Shown here: positions 1 through 9,678 of the stretch, piece by piece
How positions within the stretch are numbered: the first letter of the stretch is position 1
Layout of the letters: each line of letters starts with the position of its first letter
Position numbers and translations under genes: made by a program
Source of the DNA: Halogeometricum rufum
GTDB taxonomy: Archaea > Halobacteriota > Halobacteria > Halobacteriales > Haloferacaceae
Length of the DNA: 64,000 nt
Direction: 5' to 3'
NCBI RefSeq assembly: GCF_900112175.1
Contig: NZ_FOYT01000004.1
Span: forward strand, 124,001-188,000
The notes under the pieces: model-generated
The model's input: the letters and a program-made list of their open reading frames with translations, nothing else
Told to the model about the DNA's origin: nothing
Database searches by the model: none

Positions 1-743
1 TTGGCGTACAGACGTTGGGTCGCGTCTGAGAGCGTCGGAGTTTCGAGATCGTATCCCGAATCTGCACTGAGGACGACAACCTTCGATTCGTACCACGTGA
101 GCGGAATCTCGACGTCGACCATCTCCCCGATTTCCGCACCCCAGGGGCCCGCTGCGTTCACCACGTAGTCGACGGATTCTCTTCCCGAGTCGGTCTCGAT
201 AGCAGTCACGGTTTCGCCCTCTCGCCGAATCCCGATAATCTCGGTGTTCGGTTCCATCTCGACTCCGTTCTCTTCGGCGGCCCTGGCGAACGCTTGCGCG
301 ACGAGGTACGGGTCTGCAAAGCCTGCGTCTCGCTCGAGCGCTGCCGCTGCGACACCCGAAGTATCGATCGTGTCGAAATATCGCGCGAGGTCGGCAGGAG
401 CGACGAACTCCACGTCAAGTCCGATCTCCTGCTGTTTTCGAACGGTCTGTCGGAACGTCGACTCGTCGTCGGTCCCGGTAAGCGCCAGATATCCGTTCCG
501 ATGGAAGCCACCCGGGTGTCCCGTGAAGCGCTCCAACTGTTGGATGATCTCACGTCCGCGTTTGGCTAATCTGATGTGGTCACTTCGGCCGTAATGATGA
601 CGCACGATGCCCGCAGACCGACTCGTCGACACGCCGCCGATGGAGTCCTTCTCGAACAGTACGACGTCGTCGGCACCCAGTCTGTCGAGAAAGTACGCAA
701 CGGCGGTTCCGTAGATACCGCCCCCTATGATAGCGATTCGCAT
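1..743 (-). CDS. FAD-dependent amine/amino-acid oxidase (DAO family), partial
   Basis: The reading frame opens at an ATG at 743 and stays open to base 1, so about 247 N-terminal residues are visible and the C-terminus lies outside the window. The protein starts MRIAIIGGGIYG, a Rossmann GxGxxG dinucleotide-binding loop, followed by a segment (SAGIVRHHY) typical of sarcosine/glycine oxidase relatives, where FAD is bound. The family oxidises secondary or primary amines or amino acids to imines with FAD. It lies downstream of a second oxidase on the same strand, with a 144-base gap, and near a peptide-type ABC importer, which suggests catabolism of an imported amine. The exact substrate cannot be read from the sequence. 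Confidence 0.85.
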   Translation of the reverse strand, partial: MRIAIIGGGIYGTAVAYFLDRLGADDVVLFEKDSIGGVSTSRSAGIVRHHYGRSDHIRLAKRGREIIQQLERFTGHPGGFHRNGYLALTGTDDESTFRQTVRKQQEIGLDVEFVAPADLARYFDTIDTSGVAAAALERDAGFADPYLVAQAFARAAEENGVEMEPNTEIIGIRREGETVTAIETDSGRESVDYVVNAAGPWGAEIGEMVDVEIPLTWYESKVVVLSADSGYDLETPTLSDATQRLYA

Positions 744-887
744 GTTGTCGACGACACCACGCCTCGGATTAACTGTTCCGCCGACGGTACGGACCCCGTC
801 ATGAAAGAGTCCGGCTCAGTTCGTCCAGTCGTCGTCAAAACGGAGTCTCTTCCGAGAGGTCCCGAAGACCGTTCTCGTTCGTCGAAG

Positions 888-2030
888 TCACTCGGGGCGC
901 CGCAGTCGTTCGAGAGAGAACGGCGAGAGTCGACTGGGACGAGTGCCGTCAATCGCCCACCTCGAAAGCAGACGGTTGATAGCGAGGGAAATCGCGAACC
1001 CGTGTCCGCTCCAGCCAGTTCCGACGATCATGTTGTCGGCACCCGGTAACGTATCGATGATCGGAACGTGGTCGACCGTCACGCTCTCTCGACGACTCGC
1101 GTCCGAACGCTCGACTTCGATGCCGGTTAGGTCCGGAAACACGGCACGTGCATCGGCCGCGTTTCCGTCGACGCGTTCTTCGAGCGCGATTCCCTGTTGG
1201 GCGTCTTCGTCCCATTCTCCGCGCCAACCGCCGGAGATCATCACTCGACTCTCAGAGATCTCTTTGAGTGCCAACCGTCGGCTATCGTGTCCGATGAGGT
1301 GGTTCACCGGTACCTCGTCCATCGGCTCGGTCGCACTCACCTGCGGGTACATGTTCCACACGGGGAGTGAGATATCAAGCTCGTCTTCGACCAACTGCGG
1401 AACGTGTGTATTCGAGAGCAGAAACACCGTCTGGTCGACGGCGAAGCGTTCGTCTGCGGTGCGGACAGCAGTCACTCGTGACCCGTCGCGCTCTAGTCCC
1501 CGAACCGGCGCGTTTTCTCGAACAGTTGCGCCATGCGCCTCCGCCGCACGTGCGAGCGAACGAGTGATCGTCGCATGATCGGCGATGCCGTCGTTTGGAC
1601 AGTGTAGTGCGCCGATGACGTCCTCACTGACGCCGGGCTCCATCTCACGGACTTCGTCTCCGTCCAGCACCTCCGTCTCGACTCCGAACTCGTTCTGGAC
1701 GTTGGCTCGCGCCCGAGCACTCTCGAACCCACCTTGGAGCCCGCCGGTTTCGTTCTCGTACAGCAGCAGATGTCCAGTCCGTTCGTAGGCATCCTCTGCA
1801 TCGATCTCGCGGGAAACCTGTGGCCAGAGGTCGTACGCAACCTCCATCAGCGGAAGCTCTCGAGGATCGCGACCGTTCGCTCTCACACCACGCTTTCCAA
1901 GACCACCAGAGGCACCCGCAGCGACCTCGGTTGCTTCGAGGAGCGTGACGTCTTCGCCTCGAGTCGCTAACTCCCAGGCGGTGCCAGCCCCGTACACTCC
2001 ACCACCGACGACGAGATATTCACTCGACAT
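888..2030 (-). CDS. FAD-dependent oxidoreductase, sarcosine/glycine-oxidase-like
   Basis: This 380-residue protein begins MSSEYLVVGGGVYGAG, giving the FAD-binding GxGxxG at residues 8-13. I chose the ATG at 2030 because the 49 extra codons of the longer frame precede the flavin fold and look non-coding. A C-terminal GTGWSGHGFAISLAI segment is the usual second FAD-contact motif of the DAO family. It is the second oxidase of a three-oxidase catabolic island and is divergent from the substrate-binding lipoprotein at 2261. The 230 bases between them contain two strong inverted repeats. The substrate is unknown; an N-methylated or opine-type amino acid is an inference from context. Confidence 0.85.
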   Translation of the reverse strand: MSSEYLVVGGGVYGAGTAWELATRGEDVTLLEATEVAAGASGGLGKRGVRANGRDPRELPLMEVAYDLWPQVSREIDAEDAYERTGHLLLYENETGGLQGGFESARARANVQNEFGVETEVLDGDEVREMEPGVSEDVIGALHCPNDGIADHATITRSLARAAEAHGATVRENAPVRGLERDGSRVTAVRTADERFAVDQTVFLLSNTHVPQLVEDELDISLPVWNMYPQVSATEPMDEVPVNHLIGHDSRRLALKEISESRVMISGGWRGEWDEDAQQGIALEERVDGNAADARAVFPDLTGIEVERSDASRRESVTVDHVPIIDTLPGADNMIVGTGWSGHGFAISLAINRLLSRWAIDGTRPSRLSPFSLERLRRPE

Positions 2031-2193
2031 CTCAGTTTGCGAGTCGATAGAGAGCACCTTATAGATTCGGCACGGTCGCTCGGTTCGGACGGCAGCAAAG
2101 CTGGCGGACCGACGGACGTTCTCTTCTCCGAGGCGAGAGAGAGGCGTGTGGAGATGCCGAGGTGGCTGCTCTCGCACTCTGTGCTCTTCGAGC

Positions 2194-2240
2194 GTTCATA
2201 TCACTTCAAGTATATGAACAGCAAAATACATATGTTGCTG
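2194..2240. promoter_or_regulatory. Two adjoining inverted repeats at the binding-protein promoter
   Basis: GTTCATAT (2194-2201), 10 bases, then ATATGAAC (2212-2219) is a perfect repeat. It is followed at once by CAGCAA (2219-2224), 10 bases, TTGCTG (2235-2240). The second repeat encloses the AT-rich ATACATATG expected as TATA box about 26-35 bases before the ATG at 2261. Equal 10-base spacers suggest dimeric regulators bound on one DNA face. A near copy of the second site occurs at 9568-9590. Regulatory function is inferred. Confidence 0.55.
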
Positions 2241-2260
2241 TCACAATCTAAGAGTGAGCC

Positions 2261-3958
2261 ATGTCAACTAAAGACATACGGCGACGTCGATATCTCCAGC
2301 TCGTCGGCTCGGGTTCGGTAGTCGGCTTAGCAGGATGCTCGGGCGGGAGTGACCCGGGAGGGACGAGTGGAGATTCGGGAGCTACTGGTGGCGAAGGTGG
2401 CAGTGCGACCAGCGATACGGAGGGAGAGGGCGGGTCGGGAGCTGGGAGCATGGGTGGCCACCTCCGCGTTGGGCAAAACAGAACGGTATCCACCATCAGC
2501 CCGATAATGATGGGTTCGAAGTTCACCGAACGGTGGGCGGTGAAGCTGTTCTACTCGACGCTGACGAGACTCGACCATCAACTCCAACTGTACGGAGATC
2601 TCGCGACGGACTGGTCCGCGAACGAAAGTGCAGACGTCTGGACGTTCACGATCAGAGACGATGCAACCTTCCACCACAACGGTGAGACCGTGACTGCGTC
2701 CGACGTTGCTGCGACGTTCAACACGGTGTACGACAGCGAAGTCGGGAGTCCCGGTTCCGGGACGATGGGCGATATCGGAACTGTGGAGGCCAAAGACGAG
2801 ACGACGGTCGAATTCCAACTCGACGGTGCAAACTCGGACTTCCCCAAACTGGTCGCAAAAGGGTGGGGAGCGGTCGTCCCAGAAGAGATTGCGACTGACT
2901 CGTCACGCCGTCAGGAACTGGGGTCGAAGGAGTTCGGAAGTGGGCCGTTCGAACTCGAGAGCTTCGAGGCCGGGAATCAGGTGACTGGCGTCGCGTACGA
3001 CGATTACTACGGTACCGACGGCGAGGGGACCAGTCGTCCCTACGTCGACCGCGTCACCGCACGGACGATTCCGGAGGGAAGCTCGCTCGTGAACGCCCTG
3101 AAGAATGGAGACATAGACATCATCTGGGAGCCTCCAGTGGACCAGTGGGGTCCCTTGCAGGAGGCGAGCGGTGTCACAACTGGGCGCGTCCCCGCTGGCA
3201 ACATCGTCAATTTCATCATGGACGTCTCCGTCGAGCCGTGGAGTGACGAACGCGTCCGAGAAGCTGTCAAGCTCGCAATCGATCGCCAAGCGATCATCGA
3301 GGGCGTCCTAAGTGGCCTCGGAGAAGAAGCCCAGGACGCCCCCCTCTCGCCCTCGTACGAGTACTTCGCCGAGGTCGAAGGCCGGCCCCCCGAGCGGGAT
3401 TTGGAGAAAGCACGGCAACTGCTCGCGGATGCAGGATATCCGGACGGGTTCGATCTGGAAGACGACTTCGACATCACGTTCTTCAGTGCTGCGGACCCGC
3501 CCGAACGACTTCGTTCGGCGGTGTTGATAAAAGATCAGCTCAGTGAAATCGGAATCACGTTCGAGATCGAGCAGATCAGCTACGACCGCTACATCAACGA
3601 CGTCTGGACCAAAGCCCCCTGTTACATGGGAATGTACGGGATGCGTATCAGTGGGGCGAACTTCATGAAACTGCTCCTCCACTCGGAGGGCGGTTGGAAT
3701 GGAGAGTCTCACTTCTCCAACGAAGAGTTCGACGAGGCTATCACGACCGCCGTCCAGAGCACCTCGAGCGAAGAGACCTCACAGGCGATGGCGACCGCAC
3801 AAGAGGTGGTCGCCAAACAGGGCCCATACGCGATCCCGTACTACGACGACCAGATAGGCGCGATGCGAGAGTACGTCCAGAGATACAACGTCTCGCCACT
3901 ATCGTATCTCTTCTACGCGGACGAAATCGCGCTCGGCAGTGGAGCGCCGACTCGATAG
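2261..3958 (+). CDS. ABC transporter substrate-binding lipoprotein, family 5 (peptide/opine/nickel)
   Basis: A 565-residue secreted protein. Its N-terminus has a twin-arginine run RRRRYLQLVG (residues 7-16) and a lipobox LAGC with Cys26, so it should be Tat-exported and lipid-anchored outside the membrane. A low-complexity Gly/Ser/Glu linker follows (27-66), then a DppA/OppA-type (SBP_bac_5) domain, for example the segment WTFTIRDDATFHHNGE. It should deliver substrate to the permeases at 6409-8264, energised by the double ATPase at 4139-6235. Unusually, it is on the opposite strand to both. Its promoter carries two inverted repeats. Confidence 0.92.
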   Translation: MSTKDIRRRRYLQLVGSGSVVGLAGCSGGSDPGGTSGDSGATGGEGGSATSDTEGEGGSGAGSMGGHLRVGQNRTVSTISPIMMGSKFTERWAVKLFYSTLTRLDHQLQLYGDLATDWSANESADVWTFTIRDDATFHHNGETVTASDVAATFNTVYDSEVGSPGSGTMGDIGTVEAKDETTVEFQLDGANSDFPKLVAKGWGAVVPEEIATDSSRRQELGSKEFGSGPFELESFEAGNQVTGVAYDDYYGTDGEGTSRPYVDRVTARTIPEGSSLVNALKNGDIDIIWEPPVDQWGPLQEASGVTTGRVPAGNIVNFIMDVSVEPWSDERVREAVKLAIDRQAIIEGVLSGLGEEAQDAPLSPSYEYFAEVEGRPPERDLEKARQLLADAGYPDGFDLEDDFDITFFSAADPPERLRSAVLIKDQLSEIGITFEIEQISYDRYINDVWTKAPCYMGMYGMRISGANFMKLLLHSEGGWNGESHFSNEEFDEAITTAVQSTSSEETSQAMATAQEVVAKQGPYAIPYYDDQIGAMREYVQRYNVSPLSYLFYADEIALGSGAPTR

Positions 3959-4138
3959 ACCGCATCTCTTTTCGGTATCGGGAGCCGGTCGCCTTCTTCT
4001 GGTGGGCTATGATCTACCCAACACCAGTCTCGTTCGGGTCACGGATTCGCCGGATTCGAACGAACTGTCGAAGTGAAAACGCAAGAGACCCACCAGAGAC
4101 GAGAACGAAGTGAACCAGTCCGCTCCGGACTCCCGCGG

Positions 4139-6235
4139 CTAATTCCCCCGGTGGTCTACACCGCCAACCATGCTGCTTTCGTCCAAGTGGCAGGATATCC
4201 GATGCGTCTCCTCCCCGCCGGTCGATTCGAGACACGGGACCTCGTCTTCGCAGACGGCTCCGATCTTTTGCGGACATCTGGTGTGGAACGGACATCCGCT
4301 CGGAGGGTCTCGCGGACTGGGGACGTCCCCCTCCAGTCGGATCCGTTCGCCATCGTCGTTCGGGTCCGGAGATGGAATGCTGGAGAGTAACGCGCGCGTG
4401 TACGGGTGGTGAGGGGGGTCAAATATCGAAGCGGTGGGTCCCACTTCGACTATCTTTCCGAGATACATGACTGCGACGCGGTCGCTGATGTAGTTCACCA
4501 CGCTGAGGTCGTGGCTGATGAACAGATACGATGAACCGTACTCTTCCTGCAGTTCCGCCAAGAGGTTCAGGATGCTCGCTTGGACGCTGACGTCTAAGGC
4601 CGAAACTGGTTCGTCGAGGACGACGAACGAGGGATCTGCCGCGAAGGCACGGGCAATCGCGACGCGTTGTTTCTCACCGCCGGAGAGTTCCTTGGGATAC
4701 CTGCTGATGTACTGTTCGCTCAGACCGACCTGCTCCAGCAGTTCGACGATCCGCGCTTCTCGCTCGTTCTTCGAGCGATCGGTGAATTTCTTCAACGGCC
4801 GTTCGAGCGTTCTCCCGACCGTCTTTTTCGGGTTCAGGCTCGAGTGAGGGTTCTGGAAGACTATCTGGCACTCGGAACGGAATTCCCTCATCTCCCTGTC
4901 GCTCATCTGCCCGAGGTCCGTCCCTCGGTAACTGATCTTTCCGTCCGTGGTATCGAGCAACTTCAAGAGCGTGGACCCGAGCGTGCTCTTCCCACAGCCA
5001 CTTTCGCCAACGATGCCGACCGATTCACCTTCTCGAATGTCGATGTCGACACCGTCGACCGCTTTGACCGGGGGTTCACTACCGAAGATACTGTCGAGGA
5101 ACGACTCCTCGCCGAAATATTTCCGAACGTTCTCTGCGCTCAGGAGCGTCTCGCCAGCCGACGCCTCCCGAGAGCGACCCGAACGATGGTCGGCTTCGTC
5201 GTCGGCCTGTAGTGGGTTGGATCGAGCGTGCTCCCAGCGACGACACCGTGTGAGGTGGTCGGCGTCGTCGTCAACCGGTCGTTCAGAGATGCTACCGGTT
5301 CGACAGTCCTCCTCCGCGAATTCGCACCGATCAGCGAAGATACAGCCGTCCGGAATCTCCGTGAGCGAGGGAATCTGTCCGTCGACTGGCTTCAGCTTAC
5401 GGTCTGCGTGTTCGTCCGGAAGCGCGGCCAAGAGACCCTGTGTGTACGGGTTGGAGGGCTCTCTGAAGACGGATGCGATGGGGCCGCGTTCCATGATCTC
5501 TCCAGCGTACATGATACAGACGCGGTCTGCAATCTCTGCGATGACGCCGAGGTTGTGGGTTATCAGCAGTACGCTCGTATCCAGAGACCGTTTGAGGTCT
5601 TCGATTAGGTCCAGAATCTTCGCTTGCGTCGTGACGTCGAGACCGGTCGTCGGTTCGTCTAAGATCAAGAGTTCGGGCTCACACACGAGGGCGATCGCGA
5701 GCAAGGCTCGCTGTTGCATTCCTCCGGAAAGCTCGTGAGGGTACTTCTGGGCGTTGAACTCGGGATCAGGGAGATTGACTCGACGAAGTACCTCGTACGT
5801 CTGTTCCCTCGCTTCACGTTTCGAGACGTCACGGTGGATGCGGACGGTTTCGGAGATCTGCTCTCCGACTGTGATGCTCGGGTTGAGCGAGGTTTTCGGG
5901 TCCTGTGGGACGTGCGCGATCCGATTCCCCCGTAGATGCCGAAGCTCTTCGGCCGATCGGTCCATCAGGGATTGACCGGCGAAGACGACTTCGCCGCTCG
6001 TGATCGTCCCATTCTTCCCGAGGTACTGCATGACGGCGAGAGCGAGAGTGCTCTTTCCGCTCCCGCTCTCCCCGGCCACGCCGACAGTCTCTCCCTCTCC
6101 GATACGGAGAGAGACGTCTCGAACCGCTTTTACTGGAGATTCTTCGGTCTCGTACTGCACGTTGAGACTGTCAACATCGAGTACAGGCGAATAGTTGCTG
6201 TTCCGGTCAGTAGTCTCCGTGGTTTGCATATGCAT
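4139..6235 (-). CDS. Fused double ATPase of a dipeptide-type ABC importer (DppD-DppF-like)
   Basis: This 698-residue protein has two complete ABC cassettes. The first has Walker A GESGSGKST at residues 55-63, signature LSGGMQQR and Walker B LLILDEPTTGLD; the second has GESGCGKST, LSGGEKQR and FVVLDEPVSALD. Each cassette ends with the cysteine-bearing oligopeptide/dipeptide (oligo_HPY) extension, such as CIFADRCEF and CPFHTRCP. Bacteria usually encode the two halves separately. A TATA-like box (6254-6262, minus strand) sits 20-27 bases before the start, so it is transcribed separately from the permeases although it lies downstream of them. ATP hydrolysis would power the permease pair. Confidence 0.93.
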   Translation of the reverse strand: MHMQTTETTDRNSNYSPVLDVDSLNVQYETEESPVKAVRDVSLRIGEGETVGVAGESGSGKSTLALAVMQYLGKNGTITSGEVVFAGQSLMDRSAEELRHLRGNRIAHVPQDPKTSLNPSITVGEQISETVRIHRDVSKREAREQTYEVLRRVNLPDPEFNAQKYPHELSGGMQQRALLAIALVCEPELLILDEPTTGLDVTTQAKILDLIEDLKRSLDTSVLLITHNLGVIAEIADRVCIMYAGEIMERGPIASVFREPSNPYTQGLLAALPDEHADRKLKPVDGQIPSLTEIPDGCIFADRCEFAEEDCRTGSISERPVDDDADHLTRCRRWEHARSNPLQADDEADHRSGRSREASAGETLLSAENVRKYFGEESFLDSIFGSEPPVKAVDGVDIDIREGESVGIVGESGCGKSTLGSTLLKLLDTTDGKISYRGTDLGQMSDREMREFRSECQIVFQNPHSSLNPKKTVGRTLERPLKKFTDRSKNEREARIVELLEQVGLSEQYISRYPKELSGGEKQRVAIARAFAADPSFVVLDEPVSALDVSVQASILNLLAELQEEYGSSYLFISHDLSVVNYISDRVAVMYLGKIVEVGPTASIFDPPHHPYTRALLSSIPSPDPNDDGERIRLEGDVPSPRDPPSGCPFHTRCPQKIGAVCEDEVPCLESTGGEETHRISCHLDESSMVGGVDHRGN

Positions 6236-6408
6236 GGCACAATTAGCTACAGCTATTTATTCATATCCCTCGTTTCAACTCGCCAACGTAATACAGATTC
6301 GAGTAGGTAGCTCTTCGCCCCGCAGACGTAGATCCGGGAGGCCGCGAATGGACCTCACGGCGGACTACAGAAGATGGAGACGGTAGGGAGGACATAGAGC
6401 TCGAATCG

Positions 6409-7299
6409 TCAGTGGTCATCCCCCGTCACTTCGGGGTCTAGCGTGTCTCTGAGTGCGTCACCGAAGAGGTTGAAGCCCAGAATCGTCGCCCCAAGCGTGA
6501 GACTCGGCCAGAGCATGAACCAGATCGACTCGCCCAGCGTCGTCCGCGCTTGCGAAACCATGTATCCCCAGTCCGGGTTCGGCGGTTGCGTCCCCAATCC
6601 GAGAAACGAGAGCGACGTTCCGATGAGGATGCCGAATCCGATACGGATCGACGTCTCGACGATAATGGCGGGCGTCACGCTCGGCAGCAACTCCACGAAT
6701 GCGATGTAGAGGCTGGATTCGCCCCGGGCTTCTGCGGCGGTAATGTACTCCTCGTTCTTCACCGAAAGGGTACTACTTCGAGTGATTCGTGCGAGGCGCG
6801 GCATGAACACGATTCCGATGGCTAAAATCGCATTTACCATCCCGGACCCGAGGGCAACGACGACGATCAACGCCAACAGAAGAGAAGGAATGCTGAGGAG
6901 GATGTCCATCAAACGCATGACGACCTCGTCGGTTCGGCCGCCGATATATCCGGACAAGATACCGACGGGGACGCCGAGCAAGAGGCCGAGTGCGGTCGCA
7001 GCGACACCGAGCAAGATGCTCGCCCGACCGCCGTACAGAACACGAGAGAGGAGGTCACGGCCGAAATTGTCGGTTCCCAGGACGTACTCGGCGCTGGGTT
7101 CCTCGAATCGGTCTGCGACGTTCGTCGCGGTTGGGTCGTGCGGAGCGATCATCGGAGCGAACAGACTGGAGAGCAAGATTGGGACTAACAGCAGCAGACT
7201 CACCTGTCCCTTCCGAGTTCCAATCAGTTTTCGGCCCGTTCGCGCGAGGCGTTCGATCGACGACTCTTGCAGGTTTCGTGAGTTGGTTTCGGTAGCCAT
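6409..7299 (-). CDS. ABC importer permease, DppC-like
   Basis: A 296-residue polytopic inner-membrane protein. The N-terminal OppC_N-type helix is followed by a conserved segment (DNFGRDLLSRVLYGGR) and the BPD transport domain. The cytoplasmic coupling loop EYITAAEARGES contacts the ATPase. It lies two bases after the partner permease (start 7299, partner stop 7302), so the two are co-transcribed. With the DppB-like partner it forms the channel of the importer whose binding protein is at 2261. Confidence 0.92.
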   Translation of the reverse strand: MATETNSRNLQESSIERLARTGRKLIGTRKGQVSLLLLVPILLSSLFAPMIAPHDPTATNVADRFEEPSAEYVLGTDNFGRDLLSRVLYGGRASILLGVAATALGLLLGVPVGILSGYIGGRTDEVVMRLMDILLSIPSLLLALIVVVALGSGMVNAILAIGIVFMPRLARITRSSTLSVKNEEYITAAEARGESSLYIAFVELLPSVTPAIIVETSIRIGFGILIGTSLSFLGLGTQPPNPDWGYMVSQARTTLGESIWFMLWPSLTLGATILGFNLFGDALRDTLDPEVTGDDH

Positions 7300-7301
7300 C
7301 G

Positions 7302-8264
7302 TTAGGTGTCACCGTAGTTGATCCGCGGGTCGAGGTAGGTGTAGATGATGTCCGCTCCGAAGTTAGCGAAGGTGTAGATGATCGCGATGAGCATGACGGA
7401 CGCCTGTATCACCGGGAGGTCCCGTGCGTGAATCGAACTCACGATGAGTCGGCCCAAGCCGGGGTAGGAGAACACCTCTTCGACGATGACGATACTCCCC
7501 ATCAAGTAGCCGAGATCCAGCGCGAGAAGGGTGATAGTCGGCAAGAGGCCGTTTCTGAGTCCGTGTTTCAGAAGCACGGCGTGCTCCTTGGCGCCTTTCA
7601 GTCGGGCGGTTCGGATGTACTCTGACTGTAGAACCTCGACCATCTCCGACCGTGTTAGTCGGACGACGTGCGCGATAAGGACGAACGTCAACGTGACCGC
7701 AGGCAGAATCAGGTGTTTGAACCACGGGACGAATCCTTCGCTCAAGCTCTCGTACCCCCCGAACGGGAACACCTGAAAGACCGGCCCTGCGAACAGAGTG
7801 AGCAGGAGGATTCCAGTCACGAACTCGGGGAAACTGATTCCCAGATAAGAGAACCCACTGACGAGAACGTCGGAGGCGGAATCACGCTTGACCGCAGCGA
7901 GTACCCCCAGCGAGATTCCGACGACCGTCACTAACCCGAGAGTGATGATGGCGAGGGTCAATGACCGGACGAAGCGAGGGGCGATTACCTCCATCACGGC
8001 CTGATTGTTGTCGAAACTGTGCCCCCAATCGCCAGCGACGAAGCCGGACAACCAGTCGAAGTATTGGATGTACCAGGGGTGGTTCAGTCCCAGGCGCTGT
8101 TCGACGGCACGAACGCTTGCTTCTGTGGCGTACTTGCCGAGTATCATCGTCGCAGCGTTGCCCGGTAACAGCTGTGTGATGCTGAAGACGACGAACGAGA
8201 TACCCAGCAACGTGGCAGCGATATACGCTATCCGCTTCACGAAGTACCGCTTGAACCCCGACAT
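7302..8264 (-). CDS. ABC importer permease, DppB-like
   Basis: A 320-residue membrane protein with the DppB N-terminal helix (YIAATLLGISFVVFSITQLL) and a coupling loop SEYIRTARLKGAKE. It is the first gene of the permease unit. On the minus strand the AT-rich box at 8291-8300 lies about 27-36 bases upstream of the ATG and is the likely promoter. It is paired with the DppC-like permease immediately downstream. Confidence 0.92.
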   Translation of the reverse strand: MSGFKRYFVKRIAYIAATLLGISFVVFSITQLLPGNAATMILGKYATEASVRAVEQRLGLNHPWYIQYFDWLSGFVAGDWGHSFDNNQAVMEVIAPRFVRSLTLAIITLGLVTVVGISLGVLAAVKRDSASDVLVSGFSYLGISFPEFVTGILLLTLFAGPVFQVFPFGGYESLSEGFVPWFKHLILPAVTLTFVLIAHVVRLTRSEMVEVLQSEYIRTARLKGAKEHAVLLKHGLRNGLLPTITLLALDLGYLMGSIVIVEEVFSYPGLGRLIVSSIHARDLPVIQASVMLIAIIYTFANFGADIIYTYLDPRINYGDT

Positions 8265-8400
8265 GTCAATTACGAGTCTTCAACAAGAGCATAAATAATT
8301 ATGGGTAGTGTTGACTTGGCTCAAGAATGTTCCAGTCGGAGAATCGTTAGAGGCGGGGGTACCACGTCGGCGACCGCCGAACTGTTAGGCTCCTCGTCGG

Positions 8401-9534
8401 TCAGATGCGCTCCTCGAACCGGTGGACGTCGATCGGATTGTCCGTAGCTCCATCGGTCGCGAAATCGGCCAGTACCTCCCCGACGACGCTACAGAACTTA
8501 TACCCGTGGCCGGTAAAGCCGGCAGCGATCGAGACGTGACCGTAGTCAGGGTGGGTATCGAGGTAGAAATGTCCGTCTTCCGAGGAGGTGATGATGCACG
8601 TCGTCAGTCGGAGTGTCTCTCCGGCTGCGTCGGGGAAATTGTCGTCGAGTAGCCGCCGCAGATCGCGTTCGTCGTCCACAGTCGGTTCGTCGTCCCACTC
8701 GTCAGGATCGATCGGGGCGGGAGATTCCGGCGTCATACCGATTTTGAATCCCGACCGCTCGAAGACGGGGAAGCCGTAGTAGTGTCCTGCAGGTACGTCG
8801 ACGCTGAAGACGGGGAAATTCGACGGATCGAACCGGTCAGGCGCTTGGGGCTGGAACCACCCCATGATGCGACGCTCTGGCGTCAGGAAGTCCGACAGAA
8901 ATTCGAGGTGCTTTCCTGCCCACGCTCCGGCCGCGACCACCAGCGAATCGGCAGTATACTCGTCGCGATCGGTCCGGACGGTCACGTCGTTTTCGCCGAT
9001 ATCGACCTCGCGGACGGCTTCTCGTGCGCGGACGGTGGCGCCGTGAGAGAACGCCTGCTCGACGTGCGTCGAGATAGCCCGTTCGCAGGCCAGATACCCA
9101 CCATCAGGTTGAAACACTCCTCGGTGACCATCGGGAAGCTCGTATCCGGGAAACCGCTCGTTGAGTTCGGTCCCGCTCAGCACCTCGTACGGAACGTCGT
9201 GCGCCTCACACGAGTCGACCGCGCCGGCGACGACTTCGGAACCTTCGGGCCCGGCATGGATCGAGCCGGTAGTCGTCAACAGGTCCGCTCCCGACTCGGC
9301 TTCTAACCGCCTCCAGAGCGTACGTGCACGTTCCGCCAGCGGGACGTAGTCGGGATGTTCCGGTTGCGTCAGTCGAAAGATCCGCGTATCACCGTGAGAC
9401 GAACCCCTCCGATGCGGAATGTCGTACCGTTCTATCCCGAGGACGTCTTGTCCCCGTTTAGCCAACTGATAGACGGCCGCGCTCCCCATACCTCCGACAC
9501 CGATTACTATCGTGTCGTAAGACGTGTCTGGCAT
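8401..9534 (-). CDS. FAD-dependent N-methyl amino acid oxidase (SolA/monomeric sarcosine oxidase-like)
   Basis: A 377-residue flavoprotein. From the ATG at 9534 it reads MPDTSYDTIVIGVGGMGSA with GxGxxG at residues 11-16, then GIERYDIPHRRGSSHGDTRI, the segment that in monomeric sarcosine oxidase and N-methyltryptophan oxidase wraps FAD. The C-terminal AAGFTGHGYKFCSVVGE keeps the cysteine that carries covalent FAD in that family (K-F-C). The expected reaction is oxidative demethylation of an N-methyl amino acid to amine, formaldehyde and H2O2. A further ATG at 9573 would add 13 residues that look like leader. It is divergent from an SDR gene. Confidence 0.85.
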   Translation of the reverse strand: MPDTSYDTIVIGVGGMGSAAVYQLAKRGQDVLGIERYDIPHRRGSSHGDTRIFRLTQPEHPDYVPLAERARTLWRRLEAESGADLLTTTGSIHAGPEGSEVVAGAVDSCEAHDVPYEVLSGTELNERFPGYELPDGHRGVFQPDGGYLACERAISTHVEQAFSHGATVRAREAVREVDIGENDVTVRTDRDEYTADSLVVAAGAWAGKHLEFLSDFLTPERRIMGWFQPQAPDRFDPSNFPVFSVDVPAGHYYGFPVFERSGFKIGMTPESPAPIDPDEWDDEPTVDDERDLRRLLDDNFPDAAGETLRLTTCIITSSEDGHFYLDTHPDYGHVSIAAGFTGHGYKFCSVVGEVLADFATDGATDNPIDVHRFEERI

Positions 9535-9567
9535 CGAACGTGTATCGGCAGATGGTTTGATAACAGT

Positions 9568-9590
9568 TAGCAAGCGTACAACATTTGCTG
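9568..9590. promoter_or_regulatory. Imperfect copy of the CAGCAA/TTGCTG operator
   Basis: TAGCAA (9568-9573), 11 bases, TTGCTG (9585-9590) resembles CAGCAA-N10-TTGCTG at 2219-2240. It lies 34-56 bases before the start of the oxidase at 9534 and in the divergent gap to the SDR gene. A shared regulator is an inference. Confidence 0.35.
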
Positions 9591-9678
9591 GAGCTACCTC
9601 CTGCGGAGAGGGATAGCCGGCGCAGTACGTACGACGACAGCAGCAAGAGCTATATCACGAACGACAGAAAGCCCGCCC

